Source of the DNA: an uncultured Bacilli bacterium
GTDB lineage: Bacteria > Bacillota_I > Bacilli_A > RF39 > UBA660
Reading direction: 5' to 3'
DNA: 64,000 nt
Assembly: GCA_934167935.1 (NCBI GenBank)
Contig: CAKPMH010000002.1
Location: 11,595-75,594 of the forward strand
Of this stretch, positions 16,318-26,039 are shown one piece after another; position 1 is the stretch's first letter, and each line of letters begins with the position of its first letter. Made by a program: the position numbers and the translations under genes. The notes under the pieces were generated by a model. That model saw nothing but the letters and a program-made list of their open reading frames with translations, did no database searches and was not told the origin of the DNA.

Positions 16318-17178
16318 TTATATTTTATATGGATTAACATGGAATGTTATAAATTTTATATTTGTTTCTTTTTTTATTTGTTCTTCTAATAAATCTAAAA
16401 CATTATGTATATCTTTTAATGAATCATTTTCATTCATCCCTATATCTGATATTAATTTATAATAAGATCCATATTTTATTAATACTAATTCATCTATTTT
16501 TATTACTTCTTTCTTATTTAGAATTATCTTTTCTACTTGTTTTGTTAATTCTGTATTAATTTCTGATTCTCCTAATATATTACTCGTGTTTTCTTTAAGT
16601 AAATTAAATCCGGTTTTAATTATAAGTATACCAACTATTAACATTGCTACTTTATCAGCATATTTAAATATTTCAATATATTTATTTAATAAGCATAATA
16701 TTGATGATATTAATACTACTAATGATGATATAACATCTGTTCTACTTTCTAATCCTGATGATATTAATATATTGCTGTTATATTTTTTTCCACATTTTAG
16801 TATATAATTTGATAATAATAATTTTAATATTATTGTAAAGATTGTTACTATAATTACTATTTTAGATGGTATTGTTATAACTTCTGTAAATGTTTTTATG
16901 ATTATAGTAGATCCTAAAAATATAATCATTATAGATATTATCATACTTGTTATATATTCTATTTTTCCATGCCCATAAGGATGATTTAAATCAGCCGGTT
17001 TAGACGCTAATTTACTTCCTACAATTGCTACTACATCTGTTATTAAATCACTAAAAGAATGTAGTCCATCTGCTATTAAAGCACCACTTTGTCCTATTAT
17101 ACCTACTAATACTTTTGATATAGATAAAATGGTATTTATAATCATACTTATTATCATTGTTTTTATTGTTTTATTCAT
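16318..17178 (-). CDS. cation diffusion facilitator family transporter
   Basis: The 286-residue membrane protein has six predicted membrane segments. The CDF metal-site motifs are present: DGLHSFSDLITD (His/Asp in helix II) and HPYGHGKIEY after helix II, with a second histidine/aspartate set expected near SRTDVISS (Asp in helix V). The cytoplasmic C-terminal domain (IKFITFHVNP) has the ferredoxin-like fold pattern. It would export Zn, Fe, Mn or similar divalent ions in exchange for protons; the metal cannot be told from the sequence. It stands alone, with GAGGTGA upstream of the start. Confidence 0.9.
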   Translation of the reverse strand: MNKTIKTMIISMIINTILSISKVLVGIIGQSGALIADGLHSFSDLITDVVAIVGSKLASKPADLNHPYGHGKIEYITSMIISIMIIFLGSTIIIKTFTEVITIPSKIVIIVTIFTIILKLLLSNYILKCGKKYNSNILISSGLESRTDVISSLVVLISSILCLLNKYIEIFKYADKVAMLIVGILIIKTGFNLLKENTSNILGESEINTELTKQVEKIILNKKEVIKIDELVLIKYGSYYKLISDIGMNENDSLKDIHNVLDLLEEQIKKETNIKFITFHVNPYKI

Positions 17179-17263
17179 GAGTCACCTCTATTTATTATAT
17201 TAATTTTATATAGTATTGACATTGTAACATTTTAAAATATTTTACTCAATAAAAAAAGCAATA

Positions 17264-17713
17264 TTAATTATTACTTTCATATATTAGTGCTTCATATAAT
17301 AAATCTACTATATAATTAGATGGTTGTAAATTATATTTATTTATGATTATATCTATAATATCATCACTAAATGGTATTTTTAAATAATCAGATATATCTT
17401 CTTTTTTATTATTTAATTCTTTTAGATAATCTAATGTATATGAATTATTTAATATTAAAAGTGGTAAATCTTCACTCCATTTTTTAAATTCTTCTAATAT
17501 TTCATCTGTTTCATTTTTATATATAAATTTTTCCTTATCATAACTTATCATTTCTTTTAATTCTGTTAAAGGTATTTTTTCTTCTACTAATCTATAATCA
17601 AATCTATCTATTAAATTTAAATCCTCTAATTTTAAAGCCGATAATTGTATAATATCTCCCTTTTCTTTAGTAGAAGCCGTTGGTATTAATTCTAATATTA
17701 TATATTTTTTCAT
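17264..17713 (-). CDS. possible degenerate DnaQ-fold (exonuclease-like) protein
   Basis: No firm family. The first 60 residues follow the beginning of DEDD 3'-5' exonucleases: a hydrophobic strand YIILELIPTAS where active enzymes have D-x-E-T-T-G, then DIIQLSALKLEDLNLIDRFDYRLV, matching the next two strands. The first catalytic Asp is replaced (ELIP in place of DLET), so catalysis is doubtful. The 149-residue chain is short and ends without a clear H-x(4)-D motif. It lies downstream of addB-addA and a small membrane protein on the same strand, with moderate gaps. Confidence 0.55.
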   Translation of the reverse strand: MKKYIILELIPTASTKEKGDIIQLSALKLEDLNLIDRFDYRLVEEKIPLTELKEMISYDKEKFIYKNETDEILEEFKKWSEDLPLLILNNSYTLDYLKELNNKKEDISDYLKIPFSDDIIDIIINKYNLQPSNYIVDLLYEALIYESNN

Positions 17714-17756
17714 TTTATTTTCTCCTCTTTATTTTGTTATTCTAACAAATTATTAA

Positions 17757-17788
17757 AAAAAAATCAATAAACTTTTAGTTATTGATTT
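17757..17788 (-). terminator. terminator after the small membrane protein gene
   Basis: AAATCAATAA pairs with TTATTGATTT around an eight-base loop, followed by a U run on the minus strand. Confidence 0.7.
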
Positions 17789-18124
17789 TTATATAGTTGA
17801 TACTATACCATAAAGAGCAGCTGATGCTCCAACTAATATTAGCATTTCAATTAATCCTGAGAGAATTACAAATGCTATAAAACCACTTGTTTTATTATAG
17901 ATGAAATGTTCTATAGCTGTTGTGATTAATATACTTATAATTAATATCACAAAATAAATAATTAATGTTCCCACTCCTAGTGCATATAATTTTTGAAAAG
18001 CTCCTGCTATAACTATTCTTATTATTTGCCATACTAATTTAAATATAAAAACCTCTTTAAATCCATAGTTTTCAAATAAAAAATACAAAATCAAACATAA
18101 TATTATACTTAATACTAATTGCAT
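17789..18124 (-). CDS. small polytopic membrane protein, unknown function
   Basis: The 111-residue protein is almost wholly hydrophobic, with about three to four membrane helices (residues 2-18, 26-45, 50-70 and 80-108) and few charges. No family is recognised. It starts 25 bases after the end of addA with AGGAGGT-like spacing and is probably in the same transcript, with a terminator right after it. A link to AddAB is not implied. Confidence 0.6.
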   Translation of the reverse strand: MQLVLSIILCLILYFLFENYGFKEVFIFKLVWQIIRIVIAGAFQKLYALGVGTLIIYFVILIISILITTAIEHFIYNKTSGFIAFVILSGLIEMLILVGASAALYGIVSTI

Positions 18125-18148
18125 AGTTACCTCCTTATATTGATTTTA

Positions 18149-21100
18149 TCATATTATAGTATCTAATTTATCAAGAACTATGGAGTATAAGTAAATGTTT
18201 ACATTTTTTCCTGTCAAGTTTTCTATATATTCTCTATACCCTCTTAATTGATTTAAATATTCTATATCACTCGTATCTTTTAACTTATAATCAATTATAT
18301 CTATATAATCTTCATATTCTATAAGTAAATCTATAATACCATGATATTCTACATTTTCTTTTTCATATATAAATTCATATTCTTTTATTATATTTGAATT
18401 CATTATTTTTTCTTTATTAAAATGTTTTAAAAATTTATCTACATATTTATTAGTACTATTTTTAAAATCGGTTATTTCAAATATTTCGTGTAATTTCTTT
18501 CCATATTCCATTTTTTCTTTTTCTTCTTTTGTTATAATTTTAGTTTGTTTTTTAGAATATGTATTTTCATTTAACAATTGTTTGTCAATTGTTATATTTT
18601 TCTCTATTATTTTTTCACTATTTGTAGGTATTATATCTAATATATTATTATTTTTACCTATTTTATAATTTTTATCAATATTGATATTATCTATTTTTTT
18701 ATAATAATCTATTAATTCAAATTTTAAAGAGTCAATTATATCTTTAAAACTTCTGTATTTATTTTTTATACTATTTGTAATTTCTTCAGTCATAACTTCT
18801 TTATATGGTTCTACTAATATCATTTTTTCTTTTGCTCGTGTAAGCGCTACATAGAAAAGTCTTATTTTTTCACTTATTTCTTCTTTAATATAATTTTCTT
18901 TCATAAGTGTTTTATATATAGTATCTCCTATTCCTTCGTTAAAGAATGGAACAATTATTCCATATTTGTTATCATAAGTAAATTTTTCCTTTATATCAGA
19001 TATATTAAATGTTTTATAAAGTCCACTATAATAGCATATATAGTATTCTAACCCTTTTGATTTATGTATAGTCATTATTTTAACACTATTTGTGCTTTCT
19101 TCATTTAAAGCATATTTCATTTCATAATTATTTTTTATTAATTCTTCTAAATAGTTACTAAAATCTTCTATAGTATATCCTAATACTTCAAAGTTATCTA
19201 TGTATTCTTTTATTTTTTTTATTCTTATTAAAGATCCTTCTATGTTTGTTATTGTAAGTAATTTATTATAATAATCAAATTTAGTTAACAAATTATCCAA
19301 TAATAGTTTTGGTGTTAAATTATCATAATTTATTAATATTTCTTCTATATTTTGATATATTATATTTTCTTTAAATGTTTCTTCTTTTATTATCTTATAT
19401 ATTTTATCATCATCTAAATTAAATAGAAAACTTCTTGCTATACTAATAAATAAATATTTGAATTCTGTATCTATTTCATTATTTTTAATTTTTAATACTA
19501 ATTTGATTAAATTTTTTATTACATATAAATCCATTTCTTCATTCATTTTTTCATCTTTGATTTGTTTTAATGGAATATTTTTATATGTAAATATTTTTTT
19601 ATATGTATCAAAATTAGTTGTTCTATCCATTAATATTACAAAATCACTATACTCTATATTTCTTACGATATTTTTATCTTTATCATATACTTTGTATTTA
19701 TTTTTTATTTTTTCTTCTATATCATTAGCAATTATAAATGCTTCTATTTCTTCTTTTTTATATTCTTTTATATCATCATAGTCTATTATTTCTATATTAT
19801 GGTTATCTTGTGTTAATCCTTCTATATTATAAGCATTATTTCCAAATATCATATTATGTGATTTTTTATAGTTTGCTCCACCTATATTATCATCCATAAT
19901 TTTATTAAATATTTGATTTATATTATTTAAAACTTCTATTCTTGATCTAAAATTCTTATTTAAATCTATTTTGATTCCGTTTGTGTTTTTAGAATACATA
20001 TCATATTTATTTTTAAATATATATGGATTGGCATTTCTAAAACGATATATTGATTGTTTTATATCACCAACCATATAAACATTGTTATTTTCAATTAAAT
20101 TAATAAATTCTTCTTGTATATCACTTGTATCTTGATATTCATCTACAAGAATTTCTTTAAATTTATTTTTTAATTCTTCTTGTATATCTTTATTTTCTCT
20201 TATTATTTTTATAGATAATTTTGCTATATCATTAAATTCATATACATCATATTTAAATTTGTAATCGCTTATTTTTTTATCTAATTCTTCTATTAATTCT
20301 AATATTATTTCTGTATACTCTTTTGTACTTAATATATTTTCTTTTAATGTTTTTATATCATAATCAGTTAATTCAATTAACTCTTTTATTATTTTATTTA
20401 TTTGTTCCTTTTTTGATTTAATATGTTCTTCCGTACCTTTTTTTAGTGGTGGAAGTTTTATATTTAAATTGTTTCTTATTTCTTCATATGTATTACTATT
20501 TAATAAATTTATAATACATTCATTTAATGTTTCTATATATGAGCCATCTAATTCTAATGATAAGTCATGTATTATTTCTTTTATATTTTCTATTTTTTCT
20601 TTTAAAATATTTTCATATTCTTTTATATCTTTATTTATTTTTTCTATATTATAATTATTGTTTATATATTCTTTTATATATTTTTCCTTATCTGTTTTCA
20701 AATCTATTTTTTTTGATATATCAAGTATTGCCTTTTTTATACTGTCATCATCTTTTATACAAAAAGTTTCTATTAATTTTATGAATTTTTCATTATTATT
20801 TTTATAATATTCTTCAAATATTTCATCTATATATTTATTTTTTTGGATATTAATTATTGATTCATCTATTATACTTACATTTGGACTTATATTTAATATA
20901 TAATGATATTTTTTTAGTACTGATAGTGCGAATGAATCGAATGTTGTTATATAAGCAGAATCGATTAAATTTAACTCTTCTTTTAAATCTTCATTTTCTT
21001 TTATTTTCTTTCTTATTCTTTCTTTCATTTCTTTAGCTGCAGCATTTGTAAATGTAAGTATTAATAATTCATCTATATGAGTGCCTTCTTTTAATATTCT

Positions 21101-21214
21101 AAGTACTCTTTCTGATAAAACTGCAGTTTTTCCACTTCCTGCTCCTGCACTTACTATTATATTAGTACCACTTTTATTGATTGCTTCTAATTGCTCTTCT
21201 GTCCATTTTGGCAT
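18149..21214 (-). CDS. addA: AddA-type helicase-nuclease subunit (UvrD-like superfamily)
   Basis: The 1021-residue protein has Q-motif WTEEQLEAI, Walker A AGAGSGKT (about residues 25-32), TFTNAAAKEMKERI, Walker B VDEYQDTS, GDIKQSIYRFR, HKSKGLEY and the motif VI region FYVALTRAKE. Its C-terminus has the RecB-type nuclease core GIIDLLIEY..IDIIDYKL. In AddAB this subunit unwinds 3'-5' and cuts one strand during double-strand-break repair. The length is short compared with about 1230 residues in Bacillus. The start at 21214 follows AGGTGATAAC, which overlaps the end of addB. It is partnered with the upstream addB. Confidence 0.92.
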   Translation of the reverse strand: MPKWTEEQLEAINKSGTNIIVSAGAGSGKTAVLSERVLRILKEGTHIDELLILTFTNAAAKEMKERIRKKIKENEDLKEELNLIDSAYITTFDSFALSVLKKYHYILNISPNVSIIDESIINIQKNKYIDEIFEEYYKNNNEKFIKLIETFCIKDDDSIKKAILDISKKIDLKTDKEKYIKEYINNNYNIEKINKDIKEYENILKEKIENIKEIIHDLSLELDGSYIETLNECIINLLNSNTYEEIRNNLNIKLPPLKKGTEEHIKSKKEQINKIIKELIELTDYDIKTLKENILSTKEYTEIILELIEELDKKISDYKFKYDVYEFNDIAKLSIKIIRENKDIQEELKNKFKEILVDEYQDTSDIQEEFINLIENNNVYMVGDIKQSIYRFRNANPYIFKNKYDMYSKNTNGIKIDLNKNFRSRIEVLNNINQIFNKIMDDNIGGANYKKSHNMIFGNNAYNIEGLTQDNHNIEIIDYDDIKEYKKEEIEAFIIANDIEEKIKNKYKVYDKDKNIVRNIEYSDFVILMDRTTNFDTYKKIFTYKNIPLKQIKDEKMNEEMDLYVIKNLIKLVLKIKNNEIDTEFKYLFISIARSFLFNLDDDKIYKIIKEETFKENIIYQNIEEILINYDNLTPKLLLDNLLTKFDYYNKLLTITNIEGSLIRIKKIKEYIDNFEVLGYTIEDFSNYLEELIKNNYEMKYALNEESTNSVKIMTIHKSKGLEYYICYYSGLYKTFNISDIKEKFTYDNKYGIIVPFFNEGIGDTIYKTLMKENYIKEEISEKIRLFYVALTRAKEKMILVEPYKEVMTEEITNSIKNKYRSFKDIIDSLKFELIDYYKKIDNINIDKNYKIGKNNNILDIIPTNSEKIIEKNITIDKQLLNENTYSKKQTKIITKEEKEKMEYGKKLHEIFEITDFKNSTNKYVDKFLKHFNKEKIMNSNIIKEYEFIYEKENVEYHGIIDLLIEYEDYIDIIDYKLKDTSDIEYLNQLRGYREYIENLTGKNVNIYLYSIVLDKLDTII

Positions 21215-21218
21215 GTTA

Positions 21219-23540
21219 TCACCTATTTTCACTTAAAAATTCTAAATTTTTATATTCTTTTAAATATTTTATATCTTGTTCTTTCATATAACAAATATCC
21301 CTATATTTACAAAATTTACATGATACATTTTCATTATTTATTGATTTTGGGTTTATATCAAAATTATTATTTTCTATATTTTTTGTTGCTTCCTTTATTT
21401 TTTTATCAACTAAATTTATTATTTTATTTATTTGTTCTTCATTTAATATTTTTGAATAGTTATAAAATCCATTTTTTCCTTGTTTTAAACCTTTTATTAA
21501 ATTACTGTCTTTATATGTTTTATCTAATAAATTTATTATTTCTTCTTTATCTATGCTATATCCTTGTAGTTTTAAATTATCTTCTTTTTGTTCTTTTAAT
21601 GTTTTTCCTTTTATTATTTTTGGTTCACTATTTAATATTTTTTGAAGATAAAATCCTACTATTTTTACATTTTTTAATTTATTTGTATGTGTTATTAAAT
21701 ATAAATATATAGGTAGTTGCATATCTAGTCCATATATAATATTATTTAAATTTAAATTAGGATTTCCTGTTTTGTAATCTATTATAGCTACATAAGTTTT
21801 ATCTTCTATTTCTTTGTACATTAATTTATCTATTATTCCCATGAATGTTACATTTTCTGTTGCTTTTATATATATTTTCTGTTCATATAATGTTTCATCC
21901 AATGATATTAATTCTAATTGTTTCTTTATTGTTTCTATTATTAATTTTAATTCTTTTTTTAATTTTTTTAAGAATATTTTTTCTTTATTTGTAAACTCTT
22001 TATTGATTTCTTTTAAGTAATTATCATATGTTTTTTCAAAATCAAATCCATCTATAAAGGCATTTTCTAATACATGATGAAATAAATTTCCAATTGTACT
22101 TGCAAATTTTTCTTCATATATATTTAACTTTAATACATTTTCTATATAATATTTAAATGAACATTTAAAGTAGTTATCTATACTAGAATATGATAGTAAC
22201 AATTTATCTTCTTTTCTATTTATTTTGGTGTATTTATTATTATAAGTGTTATATTTTATATCTTTATAGTTATTATACAAAATAGGTAAATCATCATCTA
22301 ATATATTATATTTACTTAATATATCTAACTTTTTTTCAAGTTTTATTTTATTATCTAATGGTAAATAGTATGGAATTTTAGTATTCTTTATTATTTCTAA
22401 ATTTAAATAATCATTTAGTGATGATATATAACATTCTCCATTATCATATTTTTTATATGTAATTATTAAATTATTTGTTTTTTTTATATTTTCTATATAC
22501 ATATTTTTAATTTTAATATTTATATCTTTTACAGAATCTAAATTTAATAAATGTTTTATATTATCTGTAATATAGTCTTCATCTTTTTTTATTTCTGGGA
22601 TTATTCCTATATTAAATCCTAATAAAAATACATAATTATCATTATTAATGATATTATTTTTTAAATCTATAAACTCTATTTTTTCTTTATAATTTTTATC
22701 TATTATTTTAGTATTTTTAAAATCATTTATAAGCATTTCTTTTATTTCTGTTTTATCATGTATAAATGTATAATTATTTAAAATGTTAATTATTTTATTA
22801 TATATTTTAAGATTTAGTTCATTTTCTAAATCAACTTTTTCTTTTATTTTTTTTAGTGTATTTTCTATATTTTCATCTAAATTATCTAATAATATTTTAA
22901 CTATATTTGTTCCATATAGTGTTTTTTCTTCTATATAATTTATATTATATAATTTTAATTTTTCTTTTATTTCTAATTCATATTCATTTTTTATTATTTT
23001 AATATTATTTAGTGATATATTTTTCTCTTTTAATTCAACTATTTTTGATATTAAAAAATCAATTTCTTCTTCTTTATTTTGAAATTCATATAGTTTTTGA
23101 TTGGTGTATTCTTTTTCATTATTTATATAAATAGATTTTAACTCATCTAGTAAATCTTTATATTTTTTTTCTATATACTGATATCCATAAACAATTATTT
23201 TCTTCTTTTTTATATAATCTTTAAAGTTATCATTTTTTATTAATAAATTATTTTCTTCTAATTCTTGTTTTATTTTTACTAATTTATTTAATTTTTCATT
23301 ATGATAATCTTTATTTTCTACATAGTATATATTTTTTAAATATATTTTTACTACTTCATATTTTAGGTTGTATTTATTCATTAAATAATATATTGCTCTA
23401 TTATCATAATCAAAATAATAATTTTTAATAAATTCTTCTAATGAAATTATTTTGAAATTAATTAATTTTTTAATTCTTTTTAATAAATCTTTTTTTAATT
23501 TATTTGGAACAATTAAAATTGTATTATTATCTATATTCAT
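21219..23540 (-). CDS. addB: AddB-type exonuclease subunit (PD-(D/E)XK with Fe-S cysteines)
   Basis: The 773-residue protein has a C-terminal nuclease domain with GNLFHHVLE, GIIDKLMYKE and VAIIDYKTG (D, D-x-K), and conserved QLPIYLYL. Four cysteines fit the AddB iron-sulphur arrangement: one at YFKCSFKYYIE before the nuclease core and three in CKFCKYRDIC after it. The N-terminal part is Lys/Asn/Ile-rich, keeps no Walker A, and is much shorter than in Bacillus AddB (about 1160 residues). It ends four bases before addA, so the two are translationally coupled. The pair would process broken DNA ends. Confidence 0.88.
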   Translation of the reverse strand: MNIDNNTILIVPNKLKKDLLKRIKKLINFKIISLEEFIKNYYFDYDNRAIYYLMNKYNLKYEVVKIYLKNIYYVENKDYHNEKLNKLVKIKQELEENNLLIKNDNFKDYIKKKKIIVYGYQYIEKKYKDLLDELKSIYINNEKEYTNQKLYEFQNKEEEIDFLISKIVELKEKNISLNNIKIIKNEYELEIKEKLKLYNINYIEEKTLYGTNIVKILLDNLDENIENTLKKIKEKVDLENELNLKIYNKIINILNNYTFIHDKTEIKEMLINDFKNTKIIDKNYKEKIEFIDLKNNIINNDNYVFLLGFNIGIIPEIKKDEDYITDNIKHLLNLDSVKDINIKIKNMYIENIKKTNNLIITYKKYDNGECYISSLNDYLNLEIIKNTKIPYYLPLDNKIKLEKKLDILSKYNILDDDLPILYNNYKDIKYNTYNNKYTKINRKEDKLLLSYSSIDNYFKCSFKYYIENVLKLNIYEEKFASTIGNLFHHVLENAFIDGFDFEKTYDNYLKEINKEFTNKEKIFLKKLKKELKLIIETIKKQLELISLDETLYEQKIYIKATENVTFMGIIDKLMYKEIEDKTYVAIIDYKTGNPNLNLNNIIYGLDMQLPIYLYLITHTNKLKNVKIVGFYLQKILNSEPKIIKGKTLKEQKEDNLKLQGYSIDKEEIINLLDKTYKDSNLIKGLKQGKNGFYNYSKILNEEQINKIINLVDKKIKEATKNIENNNFDINPKSINNENVSCKFCKYRDICYMKEQDIKYLKEYKNLEFLSENR

Positions 23541-23632
23541 AATATCACCAAACTAATTATAACTAATAATAATTTAAATTTCAAACATTTATAATAAATT
23601 AAATCATATATATTTTATTGAGGTGGGATAAT

Positions 23633-23965
23633 ATGCATTTAATACCAGATGTTCCTCCTGAAGCTTTTACAGGAAGTGCAGTTATAATTGGATATTTACT
23701 TATTGATGATACAACCGCTAATGAACAAAATGCGCTTGGTAACTGGTTAATGCTTATAGCTCAAATTCTATGTACAAATGCTTATTTTATGCAGGTTCAA
23801 AATGAAAGAGGAAATAATTTAGAAAAATTTGGTAGATCTTTTACAGATGTTGGAACTAATAACAATGTAAGGAGAAGTAACATGAATAATTCTAGTGATA
23901 CAAGAGTGATGCTTGAGAAATTAAAAAAAGCTATTGATATAGAATTGAATAATTTAAATAAATAG
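23633..23965 (+). CDS. conserved-looking hypothetical protein
   Basis: A 110-residue protein starts at ATG 23633, seven bases after GAGGTGG; the upstream TTG frame would start inside the ribosome site. The N-terminal half (HLIPDVPPEAFTGSAVIIGYLLIDDTTANEQNALGNW then LMLIAQILCTNAYF) has a hydrophobic helix and an alternating pattern with a single Cys. The C-terminal half is polar and helical. I do not recognise a family. It stands alone between the divergent addB and the glmS ribozyme. Confidence 0.7.
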   Translation: MHLIPDVPPEAFTGSAVIIGYLLIDDTTANEQNALGNWLMLIAQILCTNAYFMQVQNERGNNLEKFGRSFTDVGTNNNVRRSNMNNSSDTRVMLEKLKKAIDIELNNLNK

Positions 23966-23971
23966 GAATAT

Positions 23972-24000
23972 TTGTTTTTTTTATATATTTAATGTATAAT
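23972..24000 (+). promoter_or_regulatory. promoter of glmS
   Basis: TTGTTT (23972-23977) and TATAAT (23995-24000) are separated by 17 bases, upstream of the glmS ribozyme. Confidence 0.6.
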
Positions 24001-24029
24001 ATATTTAAAGATATATGATGAAAGGAGTT

Positions 24030-24165
24030 AAACATATATTTAGCGCCAGAACGACAGTTGACGAGGATAGTAGTTATCGAATTTTCGGCGGATGCTACTA
24101 CGGGTTAATGTACTCGTTAGATATATTTTAAAAAATAAAATCAAAATTATAACAAAGAATATATC
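24030..24165 (+). promoter_or_regulatory. glmS ribozyme/riboswitch
   Basis: The leader contains the conserved glmS ribozyme core: AGCGCCAGAAC with the self-cleavage site between A24042 and G24043, then GACGAGG, TTATCGA, and TTCGGCGGATG followed by a hairpin and GGG. In this class, glucosamine 6-phosphate acts as cofactor for RNA cleavage, which destabilises the mRNA and so gives feedback on GlmS. The 3' boundary (P3/P4 region) is approximate. Confidence 0.93.
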
Positions 24166-24190
24166 ATACATATTTCTAGGAGGTTTTTTT

Positions 24191-25987
24191 ATGTGCGGAA
24201 TAGTTGGTTATAATGGTAAAGATAAAAATACTTTACACGTTTTAATTGACGGACTTAAAGCTTTAGAATATAGAGGTTATGATTCAGCTGGTATAGCATA
24301 CAAAAATAATGAAATTAATATTATTAAAAGTGTCGGAAAAATTGATGAACTTGAAAAAAAAGTTGATTACAATATTAAATCAAATATAGGTATTGGTCAT
24401 ACAAGATGGGCAACTCATGGTAGTGTTAATATAACTAATTGTCATCCTCATAATGTAGGTGATATTACTATTGTCCATAATGGAATTATTGAAAATTTTA
24501 ATAGTTTAAAAGAAGAACTTGAAAATAAAAATTATAAATTTAATACCAAGACTGATACTGAAGTTGCATGTGCCTTAATTGACTTATTTTATAATGAAAC
24601 AAAAGATATAAAAAAAGCTTTAGTTAAATTTATGGATAAAGTTGAGGGATCATATGCACTTGGAGTAATTGTTAAAGGTGACGATAATATTTATTCAGTT
24701 AGAAAAGATAGTCCTTTAATTGTAGCTAAAGGAGATAATGGAAATTTTATTGCCTCTGATACTATTGCGGTTAGTAAATATGCAGATAGTGTTATGTATT
24801 TAAAAGAAAATATTATTGCTGAAATTTCTAGTGATAATATTACATTATTTGATAGAGATTTAAATATTGTTGAAAATGATTTTAAAGAAATTGATAAATC
24901 TATTAACAATACTGATAAATGTGGATATGATTATTATATGTTAAAAGAAATTCATGAACAGCCTAAAGTATTTAGAGATACTGTTAGCTCTTATTTAGAG
25001 AATGGCATTGATTCTTTAATTGATAAAATGCCTGATTTTACTAAATATAACCGAATTGATATTGTTGCTTGTGGTAGTGCATATCATACTGGTTTAGTTG
25101 GCAAAAATTTAATAGAAGAATTTGCTCTTGTTCCTGTAAATGTTGAAGTTGCAAGTGAATACAGATATAAAAAGAATTTTTATGATGATAAAACTTTGGT
25201 GATTGTCGTATCACAGTCAGGTGAAACCGCTGACACTTTAGCTGCTTTAAGAAAAGCTAAAGGAGATAACATAGATACACTTGCTATCGTTAATGTTGAA
25301 GGTAGTACTATGGCTCGTGAAGCAAATGTTTTACTTAAGATTAAGGCTGGAAGAGAAATTGCAGTTGCTACTACTAAAGCATATTCAGCCCAAGTCGCAA
25401 TGTTAAGTTTAATTGCTCTTAATTTAGCAAGTGCTAAAGGTAATATTGATAAAAATGAAATAAAAGACATTTTAAAAGATATTAAAGAATTACCTGTTAA
25501 ACTTGAAAATACTATTTTAAATCCTGAATATGAAAAAATTGCTAATGCAATTTATGAAAATGAAAGTGTTTTCTTTATTGGTAGAGGTATAGATTATGCT
25601 TTATCTATGGAAGGTTCTTTAAAGTTAAAAGAAATATCTTATATTAACAGTCAAGCATATGCTGCAGGTGAACTTAAACATGGTACTATTTCATTAATTG
25701 ATGAAGGTACTCCTGTTATTGGAATTTTAACAGAAGATAATTTAGTTTTGAAAACTATTAGCAATATGGAAGAAGTTAAATCAAGAGGAGCCGTAACTAT
25801 TGGTATTACTAATAATAACATTGATAGTAATTTTGATTATAAAATTGAAATTCCTAAAGTTCATAAACTATTACAACCACTTTTAACTGTTATACCATTA
25901 CAATTAATTTCTTATGAGGTTGCTAAATTAAGAAAATGTAATATAGATCAACCTAAAAATTTAGCTAAGTCTGTCACAGTAGAATAA
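24191..25987 (+). CDS. glmS: glutamine-fructose-6-phosphate aminotransferase (isomerizing)
   Basis: The 598-residue enzyme starts MCGIVGY, the Cys after Met being the N-terminal nucleophile of the glutamine amidotransferase domain, with TRWATHG and HNGIIEN following. Two SIS domains carry the sugar-binding motifs (CGSAYHTGL, SQSGETADTLAAL, GRGIDYALSMEGSLKLKEISY) and the C-terminus ends NLAKSVTVE as in the family. It makes glucosamine 6-phosphate from fructose 6-phosphate and glutamine, the first step to UDP-GlcNAc. The start is set by AGGAGG and by the need for Cys2; the upstream in-frame residues belong to the ribozyme leader. Confidence 0.97.
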   Translation: MCGIVGYNGKDKNTLHVLIDGLKALEYRGYDSAGIAYKNNEINIIKSVGKIDELEKKVDYNIKSNIGIGHTRWATHGSVNITNCHPHNVGDITIVHNGIIENFNSLKEELENKNYKFNTKTDTEVACALIDLFYNETKDIKKALVKFMDKVEGSYALGVIVKGDDNIYSVRKDSPLIVAKGDNGNFIASDTIAVSKYADSVMYLKENIIAEISSDNITLFDRDLNIVENDFKEIDKSINNTDKCGYDYYMLKEIHEQPKVFRDTVSSYLENGIDSLIDKMPDFTKYNRIDIVACGSAYHTGLVGKNLIEEFALVPVNVEVASEYRYKKNFYDDKTLVIVVSQSGETADTLAALRKAKGDNIDTLAIVNVEGSTMAREANVLLKIKAGREIAVATTKAYSAQVAMLSLIALNLASAKGNIDKNEIKDILKDIKELPVKLENTILNPEYEKIANAIYENESVFFIGRGIDYALSMEGSLKLKEISYINSQAYAAGELKHGTISLIDEGTPVIGILTEDNLVLKTISNMEEVKSRGAVTIGITNNNIDSNFDYKIEIPKVHKLLQPLLTVIPLQLISYEVAKLRKCNIDQPKNLAKSVTVE

Positions 25988-26010
25988 AAAACTGATTTAA
26001 TCAGTTTTTT
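25986..26010 (+). terminator. glmS terminator
   Basis: AAAAAACTGA pairs with TCAGTTTTTT around TTTAA, directly after the stop codon. Confidence 0.85.
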
Positions 26011-26039
26011 ATTTGTATAAATATGAATATTTTTTATTA

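Noticed and set aside
21191..21712. 173-residue plus-strand frame opposite addB
   Set aside because: Low-complexity Leu/Tyr/Phe composition typical of the complement of an AT-rich Lys/Asn-rich gene; the addB reading has clear nuclease motifs.
24092..24190. In-frame N-terminal extension of GlmS
   Set aside because: It would hide the Cys nucleophile behind 33 residues and overlaps the glmS ribozyme; ATG at 24191 has AGGAGG before it.
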